A DNA stretch of 64,000 nt, from the NCBI RefSeq assembly GCF_002240565.1, contig NZ_MZMO01000001.1, positions 2,914,001-2,978,000 of the forward strand, given 5' to 3'. Numbering within the stretch: position 1 is the first letter of the stretch; each line of letters begins with the position of its first letter. The notes beneath the pieces were generated by a model. That model had not been told where the DNA came from. It saw only the letters and a list, made by a program, of their open reading frames with translations, and did no database searches. Positions 19,106 to 27,576 of the stretch are shown in pieces. Position numbers and translations under genes: made by a program. This DNA is from Clavibacter michiganensis subsp. insidiosus. Lineage in GTDB: Bacteria; Actinomycetota; Actinomycetes; Actinomycetales; Microbacteriaceae.

Positions 19106-19749
19106 CAGACCGCCCCCTGGTCGACGGCGTCGGCGGCGAGCCCGGCAGCCGCGTCGATGTAGCCCGTCTCGACGAAGCGGTCGCCGACGCGCTCCACCGT
19201 CGTGATGCTCGACAGGGCGCAGCGGCGCTGCCGCGGATCGTGGAAGAGGCGCTCGCCCGCGAGGGAGAGGTGCACCATCCAGATGGGCAGCTGGTGGCTG
19301 ACGATGACGACGTCGCCGTCGGGCACGGAGCGGTGCGCGGCCTTCACAGCCTCCGCCATGCGCGCGGCGATGGAGCGGTAGGACTCGCCCCAGCTGGGCT
19401 TCACGGGGTCGACGACCAGCGGCCAGAGGCGCGGCGAGCGCGCGATGCGCGCGGGCGAGGGGAACTGGGATCCCTCGAAGCGGTTGGTGGGCTCGATGAC
19501 GCGCTCGTCGGTGGCGACCTCGAGGGCGAAGCGCTCGGCCCACGGGGCGGCGGACTCCTGCGCGCGCTGGAGCGGGGAGGCGATGACGCGGTTGACAGGA
19601 GCGCCCTCCTCCTCGAGCGCGCGCGCCGCGGCGTCCGCCATGCGGTGGCCGAGCTCGGAGAGGCCGTACCCGGGGATGCGTCCGTAGAGGATCCCGTGCG
19701 GATTGTGCACCTCGCCGTGACGGACGAGATGGATTCGTGAGGCGACCAC
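19105..19749 (-). CDS. Histidine phosphatase (phosphoglycerate mutase-like)
   Basis: A 214-residue branch-1 histidine phosphatase: LVRHGE with the phospho-accepting His at residue 11, SPLQRAQESA with the conserved Arg, and IVSHQLPI near 150 with the second catalytic His. The family acts on phosphosugars or other small phosphates; the substrate is not evident. It is the first gene of the cytochrome c maturation operon, an arrangement common in actinobacteria with no known mechanistic link. GTG start, with TACACT 6 nt upstream. Confidence 0.85.
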   Translation of the reverse strand: MVASRIHLVRHGEVHNPHGILYGRIPGYGLSELGHRMADAAARALEEEGAPVNRVIASPLQRAQESAAPWAERFALEVATDERVIEPTNRFEGSQFPSPARIARSPRLWPLVVDPVKPSWGESYRSIAARMAEAVKAAHRSVPDGDVVIVSHQLPIWMVHLSLAGERLFHDPRQRRCALSSITTVERVGDRFVETGYIDAAAGLAADAVDQGAV

Positions 19750-19755
19750 CCGTCA

Positions 19756-19761
19756 AGTGTA
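19756..19761 (-). promoter_or_regulatory. Minus-10 box of the ccs operon
   Basis: TACACT on the minus strand ends 6 nt before the GTG of the phosphatase gene, suggesting a leaderless transcript for the whole cytochrome c maturation operon. Confidence 0.45.
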
Positions 19762-20065
19762 GGTGGCGAGGAGATGTACAACCGCCGAGGAACGAGCGCA
19801 ACCCCCTGCGCTAATCGTTCGTCCCCAATACGATCGGGTACACCGGCGGGGGTCGGCCTCTCGAGACCGGCGTCGACCGGATGTTACGCGCGTATACGAA
19901 CGATTGGGCCCCAAAGGAATCGCACGCTAAGTTAGGTGCTCGAGGTCGTGATCCGGCCTCCCGGAGAGAGCCCCGTGGACATCGGGACCTCGCAGAGACC
20001 CCCGTCCCACGGACGCGGGCCCGCATGACGATGCCGTCCGCGACGGCACGGAAGGAACGGGCACC
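19762..20065. promoter_or_regulatory. Divergent regulatory region before the sigma factor gene
   Basis: About 300 bp with no supportable gene. It holds a 10-bp inverted pair, AATCGTTCGT at 19813-19822 and ACGAACGATT at 19896-19905, and a slightly changed third copy lies at 21228-21237 after the sigma gene. Read on the strand of the downstream gene, each copy here is ACGAACGATT followed by purine-G, one facing the ccs operon and one facing the sigma gene. An AAGGAA ribosome site stands before ATG 20066. Confidence 0.4.
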
Positions 20066-21109
20066 ATGACGATGACACCGACCAGGCCCACGGCCGCCGA
20101 GACCACCTCCGACACCGAGCTCGACCAGGTCGAGTCCGTCCGTCCCGTCGATCCGTACGCGGACTCCGACCTCCCCGAGCCGTCGCTCGTCACCCCCGGC
20201 GCCAGCACCGACGCCGTCAAGGACTACCTCCGCCAGATCGGCCGCGTGCCGCTGCTCACCGCCGAGCAGGAGGTGACCGTGGCCCGCCGCATCGAGGTGG
20301 GCGTGCTGTCGCAGGAGGTCCTCGACACCCGCACCGACCTGACCTCTGCCGAGCGCCGCGAGTACCAGACGCTGGCGCAGGACGGGATGCGCGCCAAGCA
20401 GCACCTCGTGAACGCGAACCTGCGCCTCGTCGTCAGCATCGCCAAGCGCTACACGGGCCGCGGCCTGCCGTTCCTGGACCTGATCCAGGAGGGCAACATG
20501 GGCCTCGTCCGGGCAGTCGAGAAGTTCGACTACCAGGCCGGCTTCAAGTTCTCGACCTACGCGTCCTGGTGGATCAAGCAGTCCATCACCCGCGGCATGG
20601 CCGACACGAGCCGCACCATCCGGATCCCCGTGCACACGGTCGAGCACATCAACCGCATCAACGCGGTGCAGCGCGAGCTCGCCGTCGAGCTCGGCCGCGA
20701 CCCCTCCATGGAGGAGATCGCGCGCGAGTCGGACACGCCCGTCACGAAGGTGCGCTACCTGCTCGACCGCGCGCAGGAGCCCATGTCGCTGCAGGTCCTG
20801 GTGGGCGGCAGCGGCGGCGACGGCGACACCGAGATGGCCGACCTCATCGAGGACGCGGACGTCACGCAGCCCATCGACGTGGTGACGCAGCAGCTCATGG
20901 CCGCGCACGTCATGCGCCTCATCGACGGGCTCGCCGAGCGCGACGCCGAGGTCGTGCGGATGCGCTTCGGCCTCGCCGGCCTCGAGCCGCGCTCGCTCGC
21001 CTTCGTGAGCCAGCAGCTCGGCGTGACACGCGAGCGCGTGCGCCAGATCGAGAAGAAGGTGCTCGCCAAGCTCCGCATCCCGGAGCTGGAGACCTACATC
21101 CGCGGCTGA
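20066..21109 (+). CDS. Group 2 sigma-70 factor (primary-like)
   Basis: A 347-residue sigma factor: region 1.2 (DAVKDYLRQIGRVPLLTAEQE), region 2 (NLRLVVSIAKRYTGRGLPFLD and FKFSTYASWWIKQSI, minus-10 recognition), region 3 and region 4 ending LGVTRERVRQIEKKVLAKL for minus-35 contact. It lacks the long N-terminal region of the principal sigma, which suggests a SigB/Hrd-type non-essential paralogue; the principal factor may be elsewhere. Preceded by AAGGAAC. Followed by a hairpin, so probably monocistronic. Confidence 0.88.
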   Translation: MTMTPTRPTAAETTSDTELDQVESVRPVDPYADSDLPEPSLVTPGASTDAVKDYLRQIGRVPLLTAEQEVTVARRIEVGVLSQEVLDTRTDLTSAERREYQTLAQDGMRAKQHLVNANLRLVVSIAKRYTGRGLPFLDLIQEGNMGLVRAVEKFDYQAGFKFSTYASWWIKQSITRGMADTSRTIRIPVHTVEHINRINAVQRELAVELGRDPSMEEIARESDTPVTKVRYLLDRAQEPMSLQVLVGGSGGDGDTEMADLIEDADVTQPIDVVTQQLMAAHVMRLIDGLAERDAEVVRMRFGLAGLEPRSLAFVSQQLGVTRERVRQIEKKVLAKLRIPELETYIRG

Positions 21110-21125
21110 TCCCGTCGCGACGCGA

Positions 21126-21157
21126 GAGGGCCGTCAGCGTGAGCGCGGGCGGCCCTC
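21126..21157 (+). terminator. Terminator after sigma gene
   Basis: An 8-bp inverted repeat GAGGGCCG / CGGCCCTC around a 16-nt loop, 17 bp after the sigma stop. The loop is long, so confidence is moderate. Confidence 0.5.
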
Positions 21158-21342
21158 CGTCGTGCGCGGCCGTCGGGATGTCCGGCGACGGCCCCAAGCT
21201 CCGGATCCGCCCGGAAGAACGCCCACTAGTCGTTTGTGCGCATACAGTCGGGTTCCATCCCATCGGACGGCGTCGCGACGCGCATCCCCGTCGACGACGA
21301 CAGCACGCGGGCTCGACGACGAGCCGCGGAGAAGGAGGAGCA

Positions 21343-21555
21343 ATGGCTCTCACGCAGGCCGCACCCGGCCAGACCGACATCCCCGGCATCAGCTGGTCCC
21401 CCGTCGCCGCGGGGCTCTGGGTCGCCCGACGCGGCGACGAGTTCGCGGGGCTCTCCGAGGAGCGGTGGGGCGCGGGCTTCCACGTCACCGACCGGCTCGG
21501 CCGCGACGTCGGGGACTTCCCGACGCTGCAGGAGGCGCGCGGCGCGCTCGGCTGA
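21343..21555 (+). CDS. Small hypothetical protein (70 aa)
   Basis: A 70-residue soluble protein with a compact strand-rich middle (GLWVARRGDEFAGL, GFHVTDRLGRDVGDF) and a closing helix PTLQEARGAL. An excellent GAAGGAGG ribosome site is seven bases before the ATG. No family is recognised. A third copy of the ACGAACGATT-type repeat lies 106 bp upstream. Confidence 0.7.
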   Translation: MALTQAAPGQTDIPGISWSPVAAGLWVARRGDEFAGLSEERWGAGFHVTDRLGRDVGDFPTLQEARGALG

Positions 21556-21653
21556 TCCAGCCTCCCGGGCGGGCGCACCGGCCGGCCCGCCCGGGCTCCG
21601 TACCACCTCCCGCCTGCGCACGCACCGGATCGACGATCCCGTGCGCGCAGGCC

Positions 21654-21659
21654 TAGGGT
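21654..21659 (+). promoter_or_regulatory. Minus-10 box, leaderless uvrA-like gene
   Basis: TAGGGT ends 7 nt before GTG 21667, with no ribosome site between, consistent with leaderless initiation. Confidence 0.5.
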
Positions 21660-21666
21660 CGAGCAG

Positions 21667-24156
21667 GTGCCTTCCCCCGAGATCCACCCGCCCGCATCCG
21701 CCCCCGACGACCGCGCCGACGGATTCGTCCGGGTGCGGGGAGCGTCCGAGAACACGCTCCGCGACGTGGACGTCGACATCCCGCGCGACCGGATCGTCGC
21801 CTTCACGGGCGTCTCGGGATCCGGCAAGTCGTCGCTCGCGTTCGGCACCGTCTACGCCGAGGCGCAGCGCCGGTTCTTCGAGTCGGTGGCGCCGTACGCG
21901 CGCCGGCTGATCCGGCAGGAGCAGACGCCGCACGTCGAGAGCATCACCGGCCTGCCGCCCGCGGTCGCGCTGCAGCAGCGCCGCGGCGCCCCGAGCACGC
22001 GCTCGACCGTCGGCACCGTCACCACGCTCTCCAACTCGCTGCGCATGCTCATGTCGCGCGCCGGCACCTACCCCGCGGGCCAGGGCCGCCTCGACTCCGA
22101 CGCCTTCTCGCCGAACACCGCCGCGGGCGCGTGCCCGGTCTGCCACGGCCTGGGCGTCGCGCACACCGTGCCCGAGGCGTCGCTCGTGCCGGATCCGTCG
22201 CTCACCATCCGCGAGGGCGCCGTCGCCGCATGGCCCGGCGCGTGGCAGGGCAAGAACCTGCGCGACATCGTCATCGCGCTCGGGCACGACGTGGACGTGC
22301 CGTGGCGCGAGCTGCCGCAGGACGCGCGGGACTGGCTGCTCTTCACGGAGGAGCAGCCGGTGGTGCAGATCACGCCGCAGCGCGACCGCGTGGCGAAGCC
22401 CTACAACGGGCGGTTCTGGAGCGCGCGCTCCTACGTGCTGCACACGCTCGCCGACTCCGCGAGCCCGCGCCTGCGCGAGGCGGCGCTCGCGCACATGGTC
22501 TCGGGGACGTGCGAGCGGTGCGGCGGCAGCGGGCTCACGCCCGAGGCGCTGGCCGTGACCTTCGCGGGCCGCAGCATCCAGGAGCTCAACGCGCTGACGC
22601 TCGCGGACCTCGCGACGGCCATCGCCCCGACGGACGGCATGGGCGACGTGGCCGTGACCATCACGACCGACCTCGTCGCGCGCCTCGCCGTGCTCGTGGA
22701 CCTCGGGCTCGGCTACCTCAGCCTCGGCCGCGTCACCACGACGCTCTCCCCGGGCGAGATGCAGCGGCTGCGGCTCGCGACGCAGCTGCGGTCGGGCCTG
22801 TTCGGGGTCGTCTACGTGCTCGACGAGCCGTCGGCGGGGCTGCACCCGGCCGACGCGGAGCCGCTCCTCGAGGTGCTCGAGCAGCTGCGCGACTCCGGCA
22901 ACTCCGTGTTCGTGGTCGAGCACGACATGGACGTCGTCCGGCGGTCCGACTGGATCGTGGACGTGGGGCCGGGCGCGGGGCAGGCGGGCGGATCCGTCGT
23001 CTACAGCGGTCCCGTCCACGGGCTCCGCGAGGTGGAGGCCTCGGCGACCCGGCCGCACCTCTTCCCCGACCTCGCGCCGGCGCGGGTGGACCGCACGCCG
23101 CGCACGCCGACCGGGAGCATCCGGGCGACGGGCGTGACGCTGCACAACCTCGTGGACCTCGACGTCGAGATCCCGCTCGGCGTGATGGTCGCGGTGACGG
23201 GCGTCTCCGGATCCGGCAAGTCGACGCTCGTGAGCCGCGTGCTGCCCGACCTGCTGCGCGCGTCGCTCGCGCCCGACCGCGTGGTGGTCGAGACCTCCGA
23301 CGACGCGGACGGCGACGACGACGCGTCGGGCCCCGCGCGGATCGCCCGGGTCGAGGGGGCCGACGCCGTCGACCGGCTCGTGTCCGTGGACCAGCGCCCG
23401 ATCGGCCGCACGCCGCGCTCGACGCTCGCCACCTACACGGGGCTCTTCGACGCGGTCCGGCGCACCTACGCGTCCACCGACGAGGCGCGCGCCCGCGGCT
23501 ACGGAGCAGGGCGGTTCTCGTTCAACGTCGCCGGCGGGCGCTGCGAGACGTGCCAGGGCGAGGGATCCGTCACCGTCGAGCTCCTCTTCCTCCCCGGCTC
23601 CTACGGGCCGTGCCCCACGTGCCACGGCGCGAGGTACGAGCCGGCGACCCTGGAGATCGAGCACCATGGGAAGTCGATCGCCGACGTCCTCGCGATGACG
23701 GTGGACGAGGCGCACGGCTTCCTCGCCGACGTGCCGCTCGCCGCGCGCGCCCTCGCGACGCTCCGCGACGTGGGGCTCGGCTACTTGCGGCTCGGGCAGC
23801 CCGCCACCGAGCTGTCGGGCGGCGAGGCGCAGCGGATCAAGCTGGCCACCGAGCTGCAGCGCGCGCCGCGCGGCCACACCCTCTACCTCCTCGATGAACC
23901 GACGACGGGCCTGCACCCGGCCGACGTGGTGCTCCTCCTCCGCCAGCTGCAGGGGCTCGTGGACGCGGGCAGCACGGTCGTCGTGGTGGAGCACGAGATG
24001 GACGTGGTGGCGGACGCCGACCGCGTGATCGACCTCGGGCCGTCGGGCGGCGACCAGGGCGGGCGGATCGTCGCGCAGGGCACCCCGCGCGAGGTCGCCG
24101 ACACCGCCGGGAGCCGCACGGCGCCGTACCTGGCGCGGCGGCTCGACGCCTCCTGA
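21667..24156 (+). CDS. UvrA-like excinuclease ATPase paralogue
   Basis: An 829-residue twin ABC ATPase of the UvrA family. The first P-loop is GVSGSGKSSLAF and the second GVSGSGKSTLV. Zinc-binding Cys pairs occur in ACPVCHGLG, CERCGGSG, CETCQGEG and CPTCHGARY. Signature LSPGEMQRLRLA and LSGGEAQRIKLA precede Walker B segments. True UvrA is about 940-1000 residues, so this is a short UvrA2-like form probably lacking part of the UvrB-binding insert. Such paralogues are linked to DNA-damage or drug tolerance; that role is inferred. GTG start. Confidence 0.88.
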   Translation: MPSPEIHPPASAPDDRADGFVRVRGASENTLRDVDVDIPRDRIVAFTGVSGSGKSSLAFGTVYAEAQRRFFESVAPYARRLIRQEQTPHVESITGLPPAVALQQRRGAPSTRSTVGTVTTLSNSLRMLMSRAGTYPAGQGRLDSDAFSPNTAAGACPVCHGLGVAHTVPEASLVPDPSLTIREGAVAAWPGAWQGKNLRDIVIALGHDVDVPWRELPQDARDWLLFTEEQPVVQITPQRDRVAKPYNGRFWSARSYVLHTLADSASPRLREAALAHMVSGTCERCGGSGLTPEALAVTFAGRSIQELNALTLADLATAIAPTDGMGDVAVTITTDLVARLAVLVDLGLGYLSLGRVTTTLSPGEMQRLRLATQLRSGLFGVVYVLDEPSAGLHPADAEPLLEVLEQLRDSGNSVFVVEHDMDVVRRSDWIVDVGPGAGQAGGSVVYSGPVHGLREVEASATRPHLFPDLAPARVDRTPRTPTGSIRATGVTLHNLVDLDVEIPLGVMVAVTGVSGSGKSTLVSRVLPDLLRASLAPDRVVVETSDDADGDDDASGPARIARVEGADAVDRLVSVDQRPIGRTPRSTLATYTGLFDAVRRTYASTDEARARGYGAGRFSFNVAGGRCETCQGEGSVTVELLFLPGSYGPCPTCHGARYEPATLEIEHHGKSIADVLAMTVDEAHGFLADVPLAARALATLRDVGLGYLRLGQPATELSGGEAQRIKLATELQRAPRGHTLYLLDEPTTGLHPADVVLLLRQLQGLVDAGSTVVVVEHEMDVVADADRVIDLGPSGGDQGGRIVAQGTPREVADTAGSRTAPYLARRLDAS

Positions 24157-24197
24157 GCCGGGTCGCGCGGGACGGCGCGGGCCCAGCGCGACGTGGG

Positions 24198-24203
24198 TAG
24201 TCT
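24198..24203 (+). promoter_or_regulatory. Minus-10 box of the DUF2510 gene
   Basis: TAGTCT stands 73 bp before the GTG start; a TAGGAG ribosome site lies within the leader. Confidence 0.4.
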
Positions 24204-24276
24204 GACCTCTTGTCGGTCGCGCCCCGGCGCGTCCGACGCGCTCGCCCCCATCCCGCACGTCCCCTAGGAGCACCTC

Positions 24277-25068
24277 GTGACTGACTCGACCGGAACGCCC
24301 TCCACTCCCGCGGGCTGGTACGCGGACCCCGCGGGATCCGACCGCCTGCGCTGGTGGGACGGCACGCGCTGGACCGACCACCTGGCGGATGCGCCTGCGG
24401 CGAGCGCCGCGGCCGCCGAGCCCGCCGCCGCTCGGGCCTCCGGTCACGTGGCCCCGGAGGCGCCGGCCGCTCCCGCCTCGGCGCCGCCGGCGTACGGTCA
24501 GCAGGCCCACGGTCAGGCGTACGCGCAGCAGCCCTACTCGCAGGCCGGGTACGCGCCGACGCCGTACGCCGCCCCGACCCCTCCCCCGCAGGTGCCCGCG
24601 TCCACGTCCCCGTTCACCTGGGCGATCTGGGTCCTCGCGGCGCTGCCCGTCATCTCGCTCTTCTTGATCCTGGGCCTCGACCTCCGGCAGACCATGACCC
24701 CCATGCAGTACGGCCGCGGCGCCATGTCACCCGACCTCGGTCTCAGCGCCGGCTACCTCGTAGCGAACCTCGTGGCCTTCCTCGTCTACGGCGCCAACGT
24801 CGCGGTCGCGTACTTCGACTGGCGCGACCTCGGTCAGCGCGGCATCGTCCGCCCGTTCCACTGGGCATGGACGTTCCTCGGCTCCGGCGTCTACGTCATC
24901 GGACGGTCCGTCATCGTCCGTCGCCGCATCACCGGGAACCCGAGCCGCGTGCTCGCGCCGCTCTGGCTGTGGGTCGGCATCACCGCGATCGTCCTGTTCG
25001 TCGCGGTCGTCAAGTGGGTCGACGCGTTCATCAGCGTGATGCAGATGTACGGGCCCACCCGCTACTGA
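24277..25068 (+). CDS. DUF2510-domain membrane protein
   Basis: A 263-residue protein. Residues 10-32 hold the DUF2510 Trp-rich motif (GWYADPAGSDRLRWWDGTRW). A Pro/Gln/Tyr/Ala-rich linker follows to about 108, then four hydrophobic segments. DUF2510 is thought to bind or anchor at the actinobacterial envelope; function unknown. The start is GTG with TAGGAG six bases upstream. It is convergent with the pxp operon. Confidence 0.82.
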   Translation: MTDSTGTPSTPAGWYADPAGSDRLRWWDGTRWTDHLADAPAASAAAAEPAAARASGHVAPEAPAAPASAPPAYGQQAHGQAYAQQPYSQAGYAPTPYAAPTPPPQVPASTSPFTWAIWVLAALPVISLFLILGLDLRQTMTPMQYGRGAMSPDLGLSAGYLVANLVAFLVYGANVAVAYFDWRDLGQRGIVRPFHWAWTFLGSGVYVIGRSVIVRRRITGNPSRVLAPLWLWVGITAIVLFVAVVKWVDAFISVMQMYGPTRY

Positions 25069-25120
25069 TCGGGAGGCGGTCCGCCGCCCGCACGTCCCGC
25101 GCCCCGGTCGGCGCGACCGC

Positions 25121-26038
25121 TCACACGAAGCGGATGCGCTGGCCGGGGCGCAGCTGCGCGGCCAGCCGCACGTCGTCGCGCGCGACCACGCCGATCACCG
25201 GGTAGCCGCCCGTCATCGGGTGGTCGGCGAGGAACAGGATCGGCCGGCCCGAGGGCGGCACCTGGAGCGCGCCCGTGACGACGCCCTCGCTGGGGAGCTC
25301 GCCCGGGATCCGCCGCTCGAGCGGTTCGCCGTCGAGACGCACGCCCACGCGGTCGGCCTCGGCGGTCACCTCCCATTCGTGGCCGAGGAGCGCGGCCCAG
25401 GATCCGTCGACGAACCAGTCGAGGCGCGGGCCGGGCGTCGCACGGAGGACCACCTCGCCCTCCGCGGGCGCGGAGACGGCGAGCGAGTCGACGGGCGGCA
25501 CGGGCCGGGCGGGCGCGGATCCGACGGGCAGCACGTCGCCGACCGCGATGGGCGCGGGTCCCACGCGGGAGAGCAGGTCGGTGGCGCGCGAGCCGAGCAC
25601 GGGCGCGACGTCGATCCCGCCGCGCACGGCGACGTACCAGCGGATCCCGGCGACGGCCGCGCCGATCTCGAGCGCGTCGCCGGCGTCGAGCACCACGGCC
25701 GCGGCGTACGGCGCGGGCCGCGACCCCCGGCCCGCCGTGCGCACGAGCGGTCCGACCGCGCCCGTCACGGCGACCCACACGGCGGCCGTCGCGCGGAGCA
25801 CCGCGCCGCCGAGCACGATCTCGAGGCCCACCGTGCCCGGGTCGTTGCCGACGAGGAGGTTCGCGTCGGCGAGGGCGCGTGGATCCAGGGCGCCGGACGG
25901 CGAGACGCCGATGCCGCCGTGGCCGGGTCGACCCGCGTCCTGGACGAGCATGAGCGGGCCGGTGCGCTCGACCACGAGGCCGGCCGCGGAGGTCGCCACG
26001 GCACGGCGACCGCGGCGAGGGGTGGTCGCGCCGCTCAC
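25121..26038 (-). CDS. pxpC: 5-Oxoprolinase subunit C (PxpC/KipA, biotin-dependent carboxyltransferase fold)
   Basis: Part of the PxpABC ATP-dependent 5-oxoprolinase that opens pyroglutamate to glutamate. It has 305 residues: LVVERTGPLMLVQDAGRPGH at the start, DPRALADANLLVGN, and the C-terminal DHPMTGGYPVIGVV signature of the KipA/AHS2 family. The GTG start overlaps the pxpB stop (GTGA). Last gene of a three-gene operon. Confidence 0.9.
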   Translation of the reverse strand: MSGATTPRRGRRAVATSAAGLVVERTGPLMLVQDAGRPGHGGIGVSPSGALDPRALADANLLVGNDPGTVGLEIVLGGAVLRATAAVWVAVTGAVGPLVRTAGRGSRPAPYAAAVVLDAGDALEIGAAVAGIRWYVAVRGGIDVAPVLGSRATDLLSRVGPAPIAVGDVLPVGSAPARPVPPVDSLAVSAPAEGEVVLRATPGPRLDWFVDGSWAALLGHEWEVTAEADRVGVRLDGEPLERRIPGELPSEGVVTGALQVPPSGRPILFLADHPMTGGYPVIGVVARDDVRLAAQLRPGQRIRFV

Positions 26039-26655
26039 GCGTCGACCTCCCGGAAGCGGACGGCGGAACCGGGCTGCAGCAGCGCCGCCGGCTCGCGCTC
26101 CGGATCCCACAGCACCGCCCGCGTCGTGCCGATGAGCTGCCAGCCGCCCGGCGAGACGCGCGGGTAGATGCCGCTGAACTCGCCCGCCAGCGCGACGGCG
26201 CCGGCCGGGACGCGCGGCCGCGGCGACGTCCGGCGCGGCACCTCGAGGCCGGGGACGCCCGCGAGGTAGCCGAAGCCGGGCGCGAAGCCGCCGAACGCGA
26301 CCGTCCAGGTGCCGGAGGTGTGGCGCTCGACGACCTCGCGCACGCCGATGCCGAGGAGCGCCGCCACGTCGGCCAGGTCCTCGCCGTCGTAGACCACGTC
26401 GATCTCGACGGGCGCGCCACCCCGGGAGCCGGCCTCGTCGGCGGGTCGGGCGGCGAGCGCCCAGGAGCGGGCGGCGGCGAGCGGGAGCACGTGCGGATCC
26501 ACCGTGACGAGGATGCTGCGCGCGCCCGGCACGATGTCGACGACGCCGCGGGGCCGGGTCGCGTCGAGCACGGGCTGCAGGCGGAGCACCTCGTCGAGCG
26601 AGTCGAGGTCGAGCATGACGGCGGCGTCGCCGCACGGCAGGAGCCGGAGGGTCAC
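26035..26655 (-). CDS. pxpB: 5-Oxoprolinase subunit B (PxpB/KipI)
   Basis: A 206-residue AHS1-family subunit: LLPCGDAAVMLDL at the start and the signature FGGFAPGFGYLAGVP near residue 120, followed by PRRTSPRPRVPAGAVALAG. It pairs with PxpC. GTG start overlapping the pxpA stop by 4 bp, end overlapping pxpC by 4 bp. Confidence 0.9.
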   Translation of the reverse strand: MTLRLLPCGDAAVMLDLDSLDEVLRLQPVLDATRPRGVVDIVPGARSILVTVDPHVLPLAAARSWALAARPADEAGSRGGAPVEIDVVYDGEDLADVAALLGIGVREVVERHTSGTWTVAFGGFAPGFGYLAGVPGLEVPRRTSPRPRVPAGAVALAGEFSGIYPRVSPGGWQLIGTTRAVLWDPEREPAALLQPGSAVRFREVDA

Positions 26656-27464
26656 AGGGCGCGCCGGTCGCGAGCCGGGAGGGCGCGGTGCTCCGACGAG
26701 GGAGCGGCATCCGGCACCGGCCTGATCTCCACGCCCGCCGCCTCGAGCGCGTCGCGCACCGCGCGCGCCAGCCCCACGGCGCCGGGGGTGTCGCTGTGCA
26801 GGCAGAGGGAGTCGGGGTCGAGCCGCACGACGGATCCGTCGATCGCGACGACCGTGCCCTCCGTCGCCATGCGCACGGAGCGGGCCGCGACCTCGGCCGG
26901 GTCGTGGATCACCGCCCCCTCCTGCCGCCGCGACACGAGCGCGCCCTCGGGCGTGTACGCGCGGTCGGTGAACGCCTCGACGCGCGTCGGCAGTCCCGCC
27001 GCCGCGGCCAGCCGGAGGATCACGGAGCCCGGCAGCCCGAGCACCGGGAGCGTCGGATCCAGCGCCACGACCGCATCCACCACGGCCTGCGCCTGCACCG
27101 GGTCGTGCGCGATGCGGTTGTAGAGCGCGCCGTGCGGCTTGATGTACGAGACGCGCGCGCCGACCGTGCGGGCCATGCCGCTGATCGCCGCCAGCTGGTA
27201 GAGCACGTCGCCCGTGAGCTCGGCGGGCGAGGCGTCGAGGTCGCGACGGCCGAACCCGGCGAGGTCGCGATAGGCGACGTGCGCGCCGACCGCGACGCCG
27301 TTCCGGGCCGCGCGCTCGAGCGCGTGCAGCATGACGAGCGGATCCCCCGCGTGGAACCCGCACGCGACGTTGGCGCTCGAGACGACGTCGAGCATCGCGT
27401 CGTCGTCGCCGAGGGTCCAGCGGCCGAAGGACTCGGCCAGGTCGCTGTTGAGGTCGATCTGCAT
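26652..27464 (-). CDS. pxpA: 5-Oxoprolinase subunit A (LamB/YcsF family)
   Basis: A 270-residue polysaccharide-deacetylase-like barrel: DLNSDLAESFGRW at residues 4-16, SSANVACGFHAGDP near 36, VGAHVAYRDLAGFGRR and SYIKPHGALYN near 107. These are the acidic and His positions of the YcsF family. It is first in the operon, divergent from aspS over 112 bp. The operon lets the cell recover spontaneously formed pyroglutamate. Confidence 0.92.
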   Translation of the reverse strand: MQIDLNSDLAESFGRWTLGDDDAMLDVVSSANVACGFHAGDPLVMLHALERAARNGVAVGAHVAYRDLAGFGRRDLDASPAELTGDVLYQLAAISGMARTVGARVSYIKPHGALYNRIAHDPVQAQAVVDAVVALDPTLPVLGLPGSVILRLAAAAGLPTRVEAFTDRAYTPEGALVSRRQEGAVIHDPAEVAARSVRMATEGTVVAIDGSVVRLDPDSLCLHSDTPGAVGLARAVRDALEAAGVEIRPVPDAAPSSEHRALPARDRRAL

Positions 27465-27562
27465 GGCGTCTCCCCTGCACCGGGCGCGGCCACCGCTCGC
27501 CGCGGGGCCGTCCCCACCAGGCTAGGCGGCCCGCGGGGCGACCGGCCCGACAGCGGCGCGGA

Positions 27563-27568
27563 TAGACT
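27563..27568 (+). promoter_or_regulatory. Minus-10 box, leaderless aspS
   Basis: TAGACT ends 8 nt before GTG 27577. No ribosome site lies between, so aspS is probably translated from a leaderless message. Confidence 0.55.
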
Positions 27569-27576
27569 CGACGACC

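Noticed and set aside
21226..24510. 1094-residue minus-strand open frame
   Set aside because: Antisense to the UvrA-like gene, produced by third-position GC; no recognisable protein features.
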